Positions 25,501-36,960 are shown, numbered from the stretch's first letter. The stretch is 64,000 nucleotides of DNA from Blasia pusilla (GCA_050084515.1 CM114271.1:2728001-2792000), one strand, 5' to 3'. Numbers and translations: made by a program. Notes: generated by a model not told the origin, from the letters alone.

Positions 25501-27345
25501 AAATGTGAGCTTATGACAAAAACATGTTCTTGAGCATCACCCTTGTACATTTTCTATGAAATAAAGTCCTGTTATCTATGCACTTTCGTACAAGAATAGA
25601 GTCCTGTTATCTATTCCAGCTCATAGCATAGATAGAAAGACAAAGAAGAGAACCAACTTTTATTTCTTGATTCATTTCTCTCTTTTTTCAGCCAATGCAA
25701 AAAGCACTTGCACTATCAACTGCTCACCAGTTCACTACCGGCATTAAGGGAGTGGGCAATCCCTCGGAAAAGGATCGGTTCCTGCATATTCACCGCAACA
25801 ATTACTCACTTCCAGGGATCATAGAAATATCCAGTGCTCTACCAAAATATTCAACTGTGCACGAGGCAGAAATCAAGATGTACAAATCGCTGTCACCTCA
25901 ATGGCATCTGCGCCCAGTATGACACTGGACTTGATGAGGTCTTCCCCAACAATAAGAGAGTGGTCGCTTTCGGTCTGAACAGCAAAGTTGATGTGATCTA
26001 CAACCACTGCCTCTGCCCCCTGCACATTAACCAGCCTTCAAACTTAATTTCTTGCTCTAAATCTTGAGTCCCAGAGGTACCATGAATGTCTAAGAGCTGC
26101 ATGGTCTTCATGGAAGAGCAACAACTAAAAAAGATTGCGGTACCCAGCAAGAGTTTCCAGGAGGGTATCAGAGTACCTCATCAAAATCCACTCCACAGTC
26201 AGTGGCAATATCTCGGACGAAATCAGAAGTGTGTGTATCTGCTGCAAGAATCAAATCATGTCCAGAATCCACAAAATCCAATACTGCAGCTACGTCCAGG
26301 GAGCCTCCAAGTGATCCTGCAAGTTTGATGGGACACTCTGTGTGTTAAACTAAAAACCACTAAGATTTCAAAAACGCAATCAACAACACTAAGTGCGTTA
26401 AGTCTGGCCAAACAAAACTCAATGCACTACTACTACGTGGGAAGAAGGGTGGTGCAAAAATAAGGAATAAAACGGCACTTCAACCAGAGGTGAGGGGGAA
26501 AGTGAAAAGTTGTGGAGTTTGACCTTCTACTCTTTCAGCTTGCCTATCAGACACATTAACGACGTCTGAAACGAGTGTAATTCGCACTCACGACAGACCC
26601 GGAAGTGTTTATTTCATCGGATCTGGAAGCCCGTTAGTTTGCTAGGAAAGTCAAATTCGCTGTTAAACCCAGAAGAGTGGCATGCTCAGATTAAATTCAC
26701 CATAATATGCAAGAAGAAGAGCTCACCTTCAACAGACGGCGCAAAGAGGATAAGCGCATCATACAGATACTCCCCGTATCTTTGCAATGCCAGCTTGGAG
26801 TCATCAGCTAGTCTGAAATCCAGATCGTAACCCCGACCTGCACAAAGGGCCTGTCTACCTCAGATCGACTTCCAACCAAACATCCGAAGTCCGGACATCT
26901 GTTAATCGTCTCGTCACCTTCCGAACCGTAAAGCTCGGACTAGTCCACTTCTACGACCGCAATTCAACACAAGCGTAAAAACCTCCACTCTCTTCTTCTC
27001 CACGTCGTCCATAACGGACGACTACCTCAGATCGACCGGCGACCACATATCCAAAGGACATTTTCAAATCGTCTGAGACAACGAAAACCGACACAACAAA
27101 ACCACAACAAAAATTCAAAAAAAAAGGGTAAGGATCTGCGCTCTCATCGCCACTGCGAAGCTAGCGTCGGAGGACTCACTGGTCAAAGACTTGAAGAAAA
27201 TTGAGTGAGAACTCTTCATCGCCAGGTCATCCAGCAACACCAGCACGCGCTGATCGGTAGGTTTCTCTTCAGAAAACGCCGCGCACATAGCCGGAAGCAA
27301 GATCGCCAGCCATAGCAGCCCCTGCAGCCGCTGCAATGCAGCCAT
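22600..27345 (-). CDS. OST48: Oligosaccharyltransferase 48-kDa subunit (OST48/WBP1/DGL1), 14 exons, 438 aa
   Basis: Exons (minus): 27345-27180, 26837-26727, 26316-26177, 26019-25897, 25781-25728, 25479-25366, 24894-24839, 24639-24598, 24436-24361, 24222-24151, 23964-23839, 23498-23394, 22931-22848, 22647-22600. All have GT-AG junctions and all phases agree. The protein has a signal peptide (MAALQRL...LPAMCAAF), then [104 protein letters not shown] and a C-terminal membrane anchor ending [13 protein letters not shown] with a lysine ER-retention tail. Length matches plant OST48 (about 437 aa). It is the luminal, non-catalytic subunit of the ER complex that N-glycosylates nascent proteins; in Arabidopsis (DGL1) it affects cell-wall growth. 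The gene appears intact. Confidence 0.96.
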
Positions 27346-28429
27346 CGCGCCTCCTTCTCCTCCGCTTCTTCCCACTCCGATTTCGCCCCTGCGCTCCCTC
27401 ACACACAATCCTCACGGGTCTTGAAAAAATGGCCGTCACTGTCGTCGCCCCAGTCCTCCGTAGGCACTAAGGACGGCGAACCCCAAACCTGCTTACGGAC
27501 GGGTCCATTATAAGACGGCGTGTCAAAGCGATTGGGACTGAGAACCGGGGATGCGAGTAGACAAGGCCGGAAGAGTGGTCCGGTTTCCGGTCACCGGCAA
27601 CAAGTTCTCCGGATATTTTTATTCCTATTGGAGTGTGTTTTTTTTTTATTTGCAAACATCTCTTTATTTGAAATAAATTTTCTAGACATCTATATTATTA
27701 TTGGAGAGTGTTTTTTTGATTTGCAAACAACTCTTTATTTGACATGTAGCAATCGGGTATAAAAAAATGTTCCCTCTCTACGGGCAGCAAGAAAAAGATT
27801 TTATGTGTAACATGATTAGTTCCTTCACTTTTGTGCATGGCGCGGACTGCCCACTAGTTCCCATTACCGGCAAGATGTTGTGGAGGAGGGAGGGGGGCAT
27901 TTGTGGTGGATGTCAAAAAGAATCAAGAAAGTTTTTGGATTTTACAATTGCGTGATGGGGAGGGTTCGTATGATGGGGAATCTAGGATTGCCATTTGCAA
28001 TCATGTGTACTCATGTTTCAATCCAATGCGGTCGAGGTCGCAAGGACCTTGGCCCGTCGTCCCATATCTCTACAATCCAACAGACTAACTAAGAGCACCC
28101 AAATGGGAATCCGATAGGACTCGTGTCGCAAGGAGGCAAGGCGCAAATCGTCACAACATTTGTGTGTCCTCCTTCCATTTGCATATTAACAGGAACCGAA
28201 GTAGAAAATTAGCATATATAGGGGAAGAAAGGGCAATTCGAATTCAAAGTGGAATTCCACCGATAGTGTCCACCTGTCAATCGGCATCACATGGTCCATG
28301 GGACTTGGTCCTCATCGGAGGTCATTTAGATCACATTCTATATGGTCATTTTTTACCTTCCCTTTTGTGCTGGTTGACACATTAGTGTGTATCATGCTTT
28401 AGTAGTTTGTCTCGTCATTTAGGATAGAT
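27346..28429. other. OST48 5' flank and unclassified repeats
   Basis: 27346-27480 is GC-rich and is the likely OST48 leader and promoter. From 27600 the sequence is AT-rich and holds the R2 repeat. 27840-28429 has no recognisable gene; short open frames there are mutually overlapping and lack similarity. Confidence 0.4.
27606..27765 (+). repeat. Repeat family R2, two tandem units
   Basis: Two units contain TTATTATTGGAGAGTGTTTT then ATTTGCAAACA and CTCTTTATTTGA. The same words occur in reverse orientation at 58550-58735 (two units) and in decayed form at 36030-36290. One unit begins ATCTATATTATTATTGGAG, which resembles a Helitron 5' end. Confidence 0.65.
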
Positions 28430-28930
28430 CGATTAGTTTTGGTAAAGCGCCTTCGAGGAGATTGGACAGCCTCAAGAGGTCGAGATGACTAATTGAAGCC
28501 TCGAGTAACCTGAGAGACCACTTTTCCCTTTGTTTTGGCTCATTTGCAATTACATAGAAACAATCATTCTTTCAGGTAAGTTTTTATTAAGAATATAATT
28601 GATTCTCCACTTTAGTAAGTAGTCCTTGATCCCCTACAAGAGGTCAAGATCCAATGAGGTAACTTGCGAGCATAGGTTACCATGTAAAGTTTTTGGGAGA
28701 GGGAAGGGGATATATCGGAATAGAAGGGAACTTTGGAGCTCATTCTCTCTTTGTTGAACCTCTTGGTATGAGGTGGCAGAGCCATGGTCCTCCTTGTGTC
28801 GTGAGCAACTCAAGCCTCTTATGAGGAGAGTGGGTTTGGTTTGACTTAAGAGAGAGATGGAGTTTGTGTAAGAGCTTTTAAATGATCGTGATTTACAAAG
28901 ATCGTTTCGATGTTCAAATGCCATGAGTGA
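28430..28930 (+). repeat. Dispersed repeat family R1, copy 3
   Basis: Matches R1 copy 1 (6470-6830, minus strand) over about 400 bp, including the interrupted palindrome at 28658-28681 (GGTAAC...GGTTACC). The sequence continues with unrelated DNA to 30074 that may be part of the same, larger element: a variant of the palindrome recurs at 29324-29347. Confidence 0.7.
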
Positions 28931-30074
28931 GTATGATATCTCGTGTGTTTGTATTAATAATCAGTGAAAACGATGTATGTTGTGTAGCGATGTGTATATG
29001 CAATAGAAGTTTCACTTCTATAAGGTTCAAAGAGATTCGGATTAGAAGGATTGATCACTTACTAAGGAAGGACTTCCTTTGCTCATTATGTATCTTCTCA
29101 CTTGATTGGAGGATTGGGTGTAGATTAAGTGGAGTGAGAGTATGTCATGTACTCTATTTTGATAATGACATCATGTGGAGTGAGAACATATAGACACATA
29201 TTACCATGGAGTCCTCGGGTTGGGGATTTTCATGGTAGATGAGACATTGGGCGAGATAGTATCAAGCCTTAGAGGGGTCGTTTACTTCCCTATTTGGAGA
29301 GGTCATATATGATCCTCTTATGAGGTGACCTACGAGTATAGGTCACCCTTCCTTTATGAGGAGTGGCAACCTTGTAGAGATTCACCCTCCCATCCTTTGT
29401 GTGGAGTCACTTGGGCCTACAAGGTTCGAGGGTAGTCAGTGGTTGGTCTTATGAGGGGACCATGTACGTAGTTGTTATAGAGTTAGTACCTTGTATACTC
29501 TAAGTTGTTAGTGACTTGCGAGGAGGAGTTTGCGTGTGTGTATAATTCACCCATGGAGATGCCTAGGGGGGGGGTATACATGGGATGAAACTCATTCAAA
29601 GCTCAACTTCCTTAGATCAAACCTATGTTGGGATCCGTGATACAATGCCAATTGCATTTATTGAACATGGATTCTTTCTTGAAGAGTGGGCTAGGATTGA
29701 TCGGAGATCACACATACATAGAGAGTATATTGCAACCTTTCTCCTTCTGTTACGCAGGAGAATGAAAGTTATATTACAAGTGATTCTCAATCGTGGATAT
29801 GAATCATGACCCTAGTAAAAACAAACTCACTCCTTCGTGTTAATTAATTTTCCTGTGTTAGTATAAATGTTTGTTTTCCTAACGTGTTACTCCCCGTGGT
29901 GCCGTATTACTTCCTTTGTTTTATGGCTCTCTTGCCTCTCAAAGCCACGCCGTGATGATCATGTTAATGTGAACGTCGTGCTTTTGTTCTCCTTCTGTGT
30001 GACTCCCGTTTTGCTTCCCCAAGCAGTGTCTCCTTATGTGTCCAAACCCAAAACCACAAATCGGGCCGCATATT
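28931..30074. other. Unclassified repeat-like DNA
   Basis: No coding similarity. It contains a perfect interrupted palindrome (GGTGACCTA, 6-base spacer, TAGGTCACC) at 29324-29347 and a run of nine G near 29565. Copia copy C is inserted at 30080. Confidence 0.4.
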
Positions 30075-30079
30075 GGTTT

Positions 30080-30466
30080 TGTGAGAAAACATAAAGTGAG
30101 GAAATCACTGAAACCTTTACAAAACTTAGCGATACAAAGTGGCCTAGTCCGTCCGTGCGCTCACACAAGAGCTTTGATGGAACCTAAACATAGAGATAAC
30201 TCGACATACGAGAATGCGCTACCGCTGCGGCTCCCGACTATTTGACTACTCGGGAAAACTAGGGTTTTTACCTATTTTTCTTCATTTCTATTAATAGAAA
30301 AAATAGGGTTAGATAAACCTAGTAACGCTACTCCTAAAACCACCTACGTCATATTACTATGATTCCTTCGACGTCTAAGTCGGAACCATCAATCTAGGCT
30401 TCTCCTCATACAAGGGGACCGATCAGATTAATGGTGCTTAGAGAAGTGGATGTTGAGAATCCAACA
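30080..30466 (-). repeat. 3' LTR of copia copy C
   Basis: 387 bp, bounded by the polypurine tract (30467 onward) and the GGTTT target duplication (30075-30079). It matches the 5' LTR along its full length except for the missing hairpin segment. Confidence 0.92.
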
Positions 30467-30495
30467 CCCCCCCTCAATATCCACTCTCATGTGGA

Positions 30496-31691
30496 CTACT
30501 GTCTTGGACCCATGCCAAGACCCCTCAGATGTCGGTGAAGCTGATCTCCACTCAAAGCTTTCATGAAGATGTCTGCACGGTTATCCTCTGTTGGACAATA
30601 GACTAACTTCAAAACCTCTATCTCGATCAATTCACGAACAAAGTGATAATGGATCTCTATGTGCTTCGTACGAGCATGAAACACATGATTATGTGCTATG
30701 GAAATGCAACTCTGATTGTCACACCACATTACAGTAGCATTTTCTGGTGCTTCTCCTATGTCCTCCAATATCCATCTCAACCATACTGTTTCACATGAAG
30801 CATAACAAGCCACCTTGTACTCTGCCTCGGTAGAAGAAAGAGCCACTATAGGTTGCTTCTTGCTGACCCATGACACCACACCTGATCCTACCAAGAAGCA
30901 ATAACCCGAAACTGATCTTCGAGAATCTGAATCTCCTGCCCAATCCAAGTCACAAAAACTTGTCATTTCCGTCCCTGCTCCATAGGTGATGGCGTACTCG
31001 ATAGTGTGCATTTGATGTACTTCAACACATGCATCCTTGCCTTCCAATGGTTCTCACGAGGCTTAGTTGAGAACCTACTCAACACTCCCACAGCGAAGCT
31101 AATGTGTGGTCTGGTGTTATACAAAAATATCAAACTGCCTACAAGCTTTATGTACAACTTTTCATCTACCAATGGTGAAACATCCTCCATTGAGAGTTTC
31201 AACTCTACCTCCATTGGCAAGACCACTACCTTACACTCGGTCATCCCAAATGCCTTCAAGATTTCTCTAGCATACTTCTGCTGAGAGAGAGAAATAGATT
31301 ATGACTGTTGCCAAATTTCGAGCCCTATAAAGTAGTGCAGAAGACCTAAATCTGACATTTCAAACTCAGATTTCAACACTCCCTTCATTTCCTCTATTTT
31401 CTTACTTTGGTCTCCTGTGATGATAAGATCATCCACATACAGGACTATGAATATATACATCCTATCTTCGCAAAACACATACAAATTTGCTTCTGACGGA
31501 CTCTTGATGAGATCCTTATCTCGAAAGAATGTATCTATTCGTTGATACCATGTCCTTGGGGCCTGCTTCAACCCATACAATGCTCGATGAAGTAAACAAA
31601 CTTTCTCTTCTGATCCGAGTGTCTCAAAACTTGGTGGTTGAGAAACATATACCTCCTCCTTGAGACTCCCATTCAGAAAGGCAGACTTCAC
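30496..31691 (-). pseudogene. copia copy C reverse transcriptase (C-terminal part) and RNase H
   Basis: 31691-31299 continues RT with KSAFLNGSLKEEVYV, LYGLKQAPRTWY and an intact YVDD box (IFIVLYVDDLIITG). 31259-30963 carries the connection region (KLVGSLIFLYNTRPHISFAVG). 31047-30496 carries RNase H (DLDWAGDSDSRRSVSGYCF, ALSSTEAEY, WCDNQSCISIAHN, HARTKHIEIHYHFVRE). At least two frameshifts separate these pieces. The RT would have copied element RNA into DNA. Confidence 0.88.
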
Positions 31692-31742
31692 ATCGTATTG
31701 GTATACATGCCAACGTCTTGTTCCTGCAACCGCTAGAACAAT

Positions 31743-33383
31743 TCAAATGGTTGTCATCCTTGCAGTAGGAGCAAAAGTCTCATAGTAGTCAAAACCTTCG
31801 ATTTGTGAGCATCCTTGTGCAACCAACCTCGCTTTGAATTTATCCAATGTACCGTCCGACTTGTAGTTGGTCTTGTACACCCACTTGGTGCGTATTATCT
31901 TCCTATCCTTTGGCTTTTCAACCAAAGTCCAAGTTTCATTTCTTTGAATAGCGTCCATCTCCATCTGCATGGCCTCTCTCCATTGAGGATGAGCAAGGGC
32001 CTCATCCAAGCATGATGGCTCTTCCACCTTCAAGACCTCTGTCATCAAGGCCATGTTGACGAGATGTGCGAAAGCTCTATTATGCTCCTCTAGTCTCTTG
32101 GATCTCCTTGGATGTGTAACAACTTCATCAGTGGCTGGTGGATCCTTACTATCCAAGAGTTGCTTTATCCACTTAGGGTATGACGACTGTAGTGGAAGAG
32201 CAAGTTGCTCTTTGTAATCATCATCAAATTCTTCTTCTTGATGATCTGGTGTAAACATTGGTGGTGTGCTCTGGTGGGTTATCTCTTCGTTTGATGATAA
32301 TGTGGACGGACCACTGATATTCGCCACTTGACAAGGCTGTTCCTGGAACACCACATCACGACTCACAAGCATCTTCTTTTCCTCAGGACACCAAAGGCGA
32401 TAAGATTTAGACTCATCACTGTATCCCATAAAGATGCACTTCCTGCTCTTGGACTCGAGCTTGGTCTTGGATGCTTCAGGAATATCTACAAAATACTCAT
32501 TACCAAAAGTCCTGAAATGTTGGATTGATAGTACCTTACCTGAGTATGATTGATGAGGAGTCATGCCTTGTACTGACTTGGTAGCACTTCTATTTAGAAT
32601 GTATACGGCAATATTAACAGCTCCAGCCCAAAATCCTTCTGTCAAACCTTTTGCTTTCATCACACATCTTGCCATCTCCACCATTGTACGGTTTCGACGC
32701 TCAACAACTCCATTTTGTTGTGGTGTATGTGCTGTGGTTAATTGTCGCTTGATTCCATGCTCCCCCAAATATTTGTTGAATTCTGTTGATAAGAATTCTC
32801 CTCCTTGATCGGTGCAAAGCTTTTGTACCTTCTTTCCTGTATCATTCTCAACCAGCTTGTGCCATACTTTAAATTTTCCAAAAGCACTTGCCTTATCACG
32901 AAGGAAATACACGCACATCTTCCTACTATAATCGTCGACAACTAAAAAGAAGTAGGAAGAACCACCTAATGCCACTGTTCTCATTTTACCACAGAGATCA
33001 GCATGTATCAACTCTAGAGGAGCCTTTGCTATATTGCTGGACTCTTGTGGAAATGGTTGTCGGTGTTGCTTGCCCATCATACAAGCTTCAAAAGTATCCG
33101 ACACTCCAATAATTGTTGGTAAATCAGCAACCATGCCAGATTTCTGCATCTGACTTAGTAAGGGAAAGCTTATGTGACCAAATCTTTCATGCCACAACTT
33201 ACTGCTACTAAGATCTCTACCTACACTTGTCGTGAAAGCATACAACTCGTAGATATTTCCACGTCGTATACCTTCACCCACTACTTTCCCATTGGCATCC
33301 TCAATGACTGCTCTAGTTTTCTTGAAACGAACTTCTAGGTCACGATCACATAATACTGCCACTGAAATCAAATTTCGCTTCAA
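31743..33383 (-). pseudogene. copia copy C integrase and start of reverse transcriptase (546-codon frame)
   Basis: The largest open frame in the element. It contains the GAG-pre-integrase zinc region (LWHERFGHIS; the first cysteine of CxxC is phenylalanine in FEACMMGK), then the integrase core with D in HADLCGKM, D in CTDQGGEF and E in NGVVERRNR, the IFMGYSDESKSYRLW and SRDVVF end, an acidic linker and the RT start (WTLVEKPKDRKIIRTKWVYK, KARLVAQGCSQ, YYETFAP). The core catalytic triad is intact, but the zinc region is damaged and the frame stops at 31743 inside RT. Confidence 0.88.
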
Positions 33384-33704
33384 CTAAAAGTGCACAAGGT
33401 ACATTAGTTAACTTCTTTTCATCTCCTTTTTGTGAGACTAAAGAAATTGTGCTTTTCCCTTCTACAGGGCAATTTGCATTATTCCCAACAGTAACAACCA
33501 TGGGATCCTGTAGAGGCTGTAAGGAGCTATACCAATCCTTATGATTGGTCATATGCCTAGATGCTCCACTATTGAGCACACATGCATCTTCACTCTTTGA
33601 CTTAGTGGAATATTCTGTGTATGTGCAAAACTCTTTTATTGCTACCCAAACATCTACTTCTTGTTCTCCTAGTTCTACAGAATTTCCAAACTCCTTCTTA
33701 GGTC
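33346..33704 (-). pseudogene. copia copy C protease, active-site Asp replaced by Asn
   Basis: The segment LNSGASRHMTN occupies the place of the copia aspartic-protease site DSGAS(R/N)HMT. The catalytic aspartate is asparagine (AAT), which should abolish activity. LTNVPCAL and similar downstream words match the family. The frame then shifts into the integrase frame at about 33383. Confidence 0.8.
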
Positions 33705-34482
33705 TTAAACAACGTTCTTCTCATCCTGACTCCTCTTTCTACAATCTTTGATAAGATGACCTAGCTTACCACAATAAAAGCATTTGAAGGCTTTTCTTGG
33801 AAATTTCTTCTTGACATTTGAATTGTAATCATGATTTCTACCTCTCTGTACGTTGGCAATAAATGCTGCATCATTTCCCTCTCTTGCTTTGAAGCGCATT
33901 TCCTCTTCTACTAACATCGCACTAAATTGTTCAAAAGTAAGCGGCGTGGGTCTTACTTGAGTATTCAGTGCAGTGACCAAACTGTCATACCTTGGAGGCA
34001 AAATCCTTATGCACTGACGAGCCAAATCTTCGTTAGACTTTGAAATTCCTACACACGCCATATGATCTTGAAGATTCTTGAACCTTATCAAAAATTGCTC
34101 CGCGCTTTCTCCTTCTGAAAATTTCTCAGACGTAAGCTGATTCTCCAGATTCTGAATCCGAGTCTCATTCCTCGTTTCATACTGATTCTTCAAAATATTC
34201 CACGCCTCAACAACAGTGGTTGTATGTTGAATGAGAGTCATGACAGAATCAGTTACATTCGTGACAATCGCATATAGAGCATCGGCATTTCTGCGTCTCC
34301 ATGCCAACAATACAATAGGATCGATATCCCCAAATGAAGATATCCCTTGTGGCCGTTTCCCAAATCTCAAATGATTCGAGGACAGTTCTCATTTTGAACT
34401 TCCACAACGTATAGTTAGATCCTTCTAACTTCCCTTCACCCAGCGGAGGAGGGCGAGCATGAACTGACGAAGAAGTAGCCAT
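33705..34482 (-). pseudogene. copia copy C gag, one frameshift
   Basis: Starts MATSSSVHARPPPLGEGKLEG, then NYTLWKFKM, the plant copia gag opening. The frame beginning at 34482 shifts near 34340 into the frame that runs to 33705. The second part has the UBN2-type capsid (WNILKNQYETRN, QFLIRFKNLQDHM, LPPRYDSLVTALN) and a CCHC knuckle, C-F-Y-C-G-K-L-G-H-L-I-K-D-C, near 33740-33780. It encoded the particle protein that packages element RNA. One frameshift breaks it. Confidence 0.85.
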
Positions 34483-34554
34483 CTCTCAAGATTTTGTGCA
34501 AACACACTAGATCGCCAGATACAAAATATTGGAAAACCTATTGCTCTGATACCA

Positions 34555-34992
34555 TGTGAGATAACAGAAAGTGACAAAATCAGTGAAATCTTTACAAAAC
34601 TTAGAGATACATAGCGGCCTAGTTCGTCCGTGCGCTCACAGAAGAGCTTCGATGGAACCTGAACATGGAGATAACTCGACATACGAGAATGCGCTACCGC
34701 TGCGGCTCCTGACTAGTTGACTCCTCGGGAAAACTAGGGTTTTACCTATTTTTCTTCGTTTCTATTAATAGAAATTTTTTTGCATCTAACCCTATATTGC
34801 ATCAGGGTGCGGGGCACCGTGATGCAACATAGGGTTAGATAAACATAGTAACGTTACTCCTAAAACCACCTACGTCATATTACTATGATTCCTTCGACGT
34901 CTAAGTCGGAACCATCAATCTAGGCTTCTTCTCATACAAGGGGGCCGATCAGATTAATGGTGCTTAGAGAAGTGGATGTTGAGAATCCAACA
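34555..34992 (-). repeat. 5' LTR of copia copy C, with a 27-bp-arm hairpin
   Basis: 438 bp, flanked by the primer-binding site on one side and the target duplication on the other. It contains a hairpin, arms 34784-34810 and 34814-34840, matching at 25 of 27 positions with a 3-base loop. The other LTR lacks all but the last part of this hairpin, which explains the 51-bp length difference. Confidence 0.92.
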
Positions 34993-34997
34993 GGTTT

Positions 34998-35330
34998 TAC
35001 ATTATCTAAGTTGTGTAAGCCAAAAACTATATCAATTTTATTGGGATGAACTTTCAATAACTCATAATATGATTGGAATTGAGTAAATGTTATGGCTTCA
35101 GGAAGGGATGGTTTGTTACAATGCAGAAGAGTTGGATGTATACAAGGCACAAAAGGATTTTTATAGAGATAATTCATACTGTGAGGAGAGTTGCGAAGAT
35201 GCAAATAAGGCCCTAATAATGCAGATCCCTTCATTGCATTTATGAAATTGTTTGGTCATGACATATTGGGAAACAATATGAAAAAATTAATGAAACATTA
35301 AAACACATGAAACCATGCACTATAGCAAAA
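34998..35330. other. Non-coding DNA right of copia copy C
   Basis: This is the continuation of the sequence into which copia copy C inserted. No gene or repeat was recognised. Confidence 0.3.
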
Positions 35331-35725
35331 GGATATGGAGAACGAAGCAACAAGAGACATGGATTTACACACAAAGGATACGGAGAAGTGAAACAATAAG
35401 AACATGGATTTACATGCACAAAGAATATGGAGAAATGAAGTAACAAAAGAAATGAATTTTTGCACCCAAAGGGTACGGAGAAATGAAGCAACAAAAGACC
35501 CAAATTTACACACCAAAAGGATATGGAGATTTGTTTTAAAGATATTGATTTATAAAATTTGTTTTATGAAGAAATGAAAAAAACAAAAGAAATTAGATTT
35601 ACACACAAAGTATACGGAGAAATAAAACAACAAAAGACATGGATTTCTACACCGAAGGGATATAGAGAAATGTAGCGACAATAGACATGGGTTTCTACAC
35701 ACAAAGCATATGAAAATGGGATGGT
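35331..35725. repeat. Minisatellite, about eight degenerate ~47-bp units
   Basis: Units begin GGATATGGAG (or GGATACGGAG, AATATGGAG) at 35331, 35376, 35424, 35472 and 35519, then contain GAARYAACAAAAGACATGG and TTTACACACAAAG. The array is interrupted near 35525-35580 and then resumes. Unit lengths of 45-48 bases and divergence between units show an old array. Confidence 0.8.
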
Positions 35726-36474
35726 AAAATTGAAGTAAAAGATGCAATAGCTATATGATGGACATACAAATGATTAGTCGACACTTGTGCAATGTCCATG
35801 CGTCTACTAATCCACTGTTAATTTGAAAAGGGGTGTCCACTATCCATACAATGTATTGATATCCACTACTAAATTATTTCGTGCAAAACACGAGATAACC
35901 TATAATAATGAGAGATAAATGAAATCCATGACTAATGGATTAACTAATCCTAATAAAATTATGAATGGACGTTTCACAATTATTTCTATTTCTACGCAGG
36001 TATTCTATATAGGACATGAGGTGTTTGAAAGAATTTATATTATTATTGGAAAATACCTCTATGCACTAGGCAGAAAAAAATGTTTCACATCTTAAGAACA
36101 ACAAGAGAATATTTTGAATTTGTGTGCAATATCATTAATTCCTTCATTTCACAAATTATATATTGATTAAAGTTCTTCAAATATTTTTTATTTCTCGTGC
36201 ATTTCGAATACTTACTAGTATAAATTATTATTGGAGAATATTTTCTTCATTTGTAAACATATTTGGTTGACATTCGACAACCAAACAACAAAATAATATA
36301 GGGAATAATATATGATTTTATAATTCCCACGAGTATATAATATAGGGAATAATATATGATTTTATAATTCTCACGAGTATATAATAATTTGTAACTTGGC
36401 CCCCTCCTTAGGGTTTAGGTCCTTCTCACTTAGGGTTTTGCATCAACTCTTCACCAAAGAGATCTCCTTCGGCC
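35726..36474. other. AT-rich DNA with R2 fragments and a 2 x 44-bp duplication
   Basis: 36030-36290 holds decayed R2 units (TATTATTATTGGA, ATTTGTAAACAT). 36297-36340 and 36341-36384 are two nearly identical 44-bp units (TATAGGGAATAATATATGAT...). No gene is visible. Confidence 0.6.
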
Positions 36475-36960
36475 GCAGCGAAAGCTGTAGGAGTTGTTGG
36501 AGCGAGAGGTGCAGGAGTTGTGTGCGCGAAGGATGCAAGAGCAGTTGCACGAATCGTGGGAGCTGCAGGAGTTGTTGGAGCGAGAGGTGCTGGAATTGTT
36601 TGTGCGAAAGGGGCAGGAGGAGTAGTTGTGGGAGCGAGAGGTGGTGGAATTGTTTGTGCGAAAGGTGCAGGAGGAGTAGTTGTGGGAGCGAGAGGCGCAG
36701 GAGTTGTCGGAGAGAGAGCTGCTGGAAGTGTTTGTGCGAAAGGTGCAGGAGGAGTAGTTGTGGGAGCGAGAGGCGCAGGAATTGTTGGAGCGAGAGCTAC
36801 TGGAATTGTTTGTGCGAAAGGTGCAGGAGGAGGAGTTGTGGGAGCGAGAGGCGCAGGAATTGTTGGAGCGATAGGTGCAAGACTTTTTGGAGCGAGACGT
36901 TCAAGGAGTTTTGGAGCGAGAGGTGCAGGAGTGGTTGGACGAGAGGTGCAGGAATTGTGG
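36475..36960 (+). repeat. Codon-periodic minisatellite upstream of NOP16
   Basis: Variants of GTTGTTGGAGCGAGAGGTGCAGG and GTTTGTGCGAAAGGTGCAGG alternate. Higher-order units recur at about 36602, 36656, 36734 and 36812 (spacings 54, 78, 78). All unit lengths are multiples of three, so two plus-strand frames stay open through the array: one reads VGARGAG-type repeats, the other SERCRS-type Cys/Arg repeats. Both run into, but out of frame with, or past, the NOP16 start at 37046. It is most likely leader or promoter DNA. Confidence 0.8.

Larger units (their letters stand above)
30080..34992 (-). mobile_element. Complete-structure Ty1/copia element copy C with LTRs and GGTTT target duplication
   Basis: 4913 bp. 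The 3' LTR is 30080-30466 and the 5' LTR 34555-34992. Both begin TGTTGGATTC and end CA on the minus strand. The duplicated target GGTTT is at 30075-30079 and 34993-34997. The primer-binding site TGGTATCAGAGC abuts the 5' LTR and a polypurine tract, GAGGGGGGG, abuts the 3' LTR. Gag, protease, integrase, RT and RNase H are all present in copia order, but with frameshifts, an in-frame break near 31743 and a protease active-site change. It is a different family from copies A and B. The LTRs differ at roughly 18 of about 385 aligned bases by eye, plus a 51-bp indel, so the insertion is not recent. Confidence 0.95.

Noticed and set aside
35331-35725. CRISPR-like array (regular 47-bp repeats)
   Set aside because: The units have no constant repeat/variable spacer pattern; the whole unit repeats, as in a minisatellite, and this is plant nuclear DNA.
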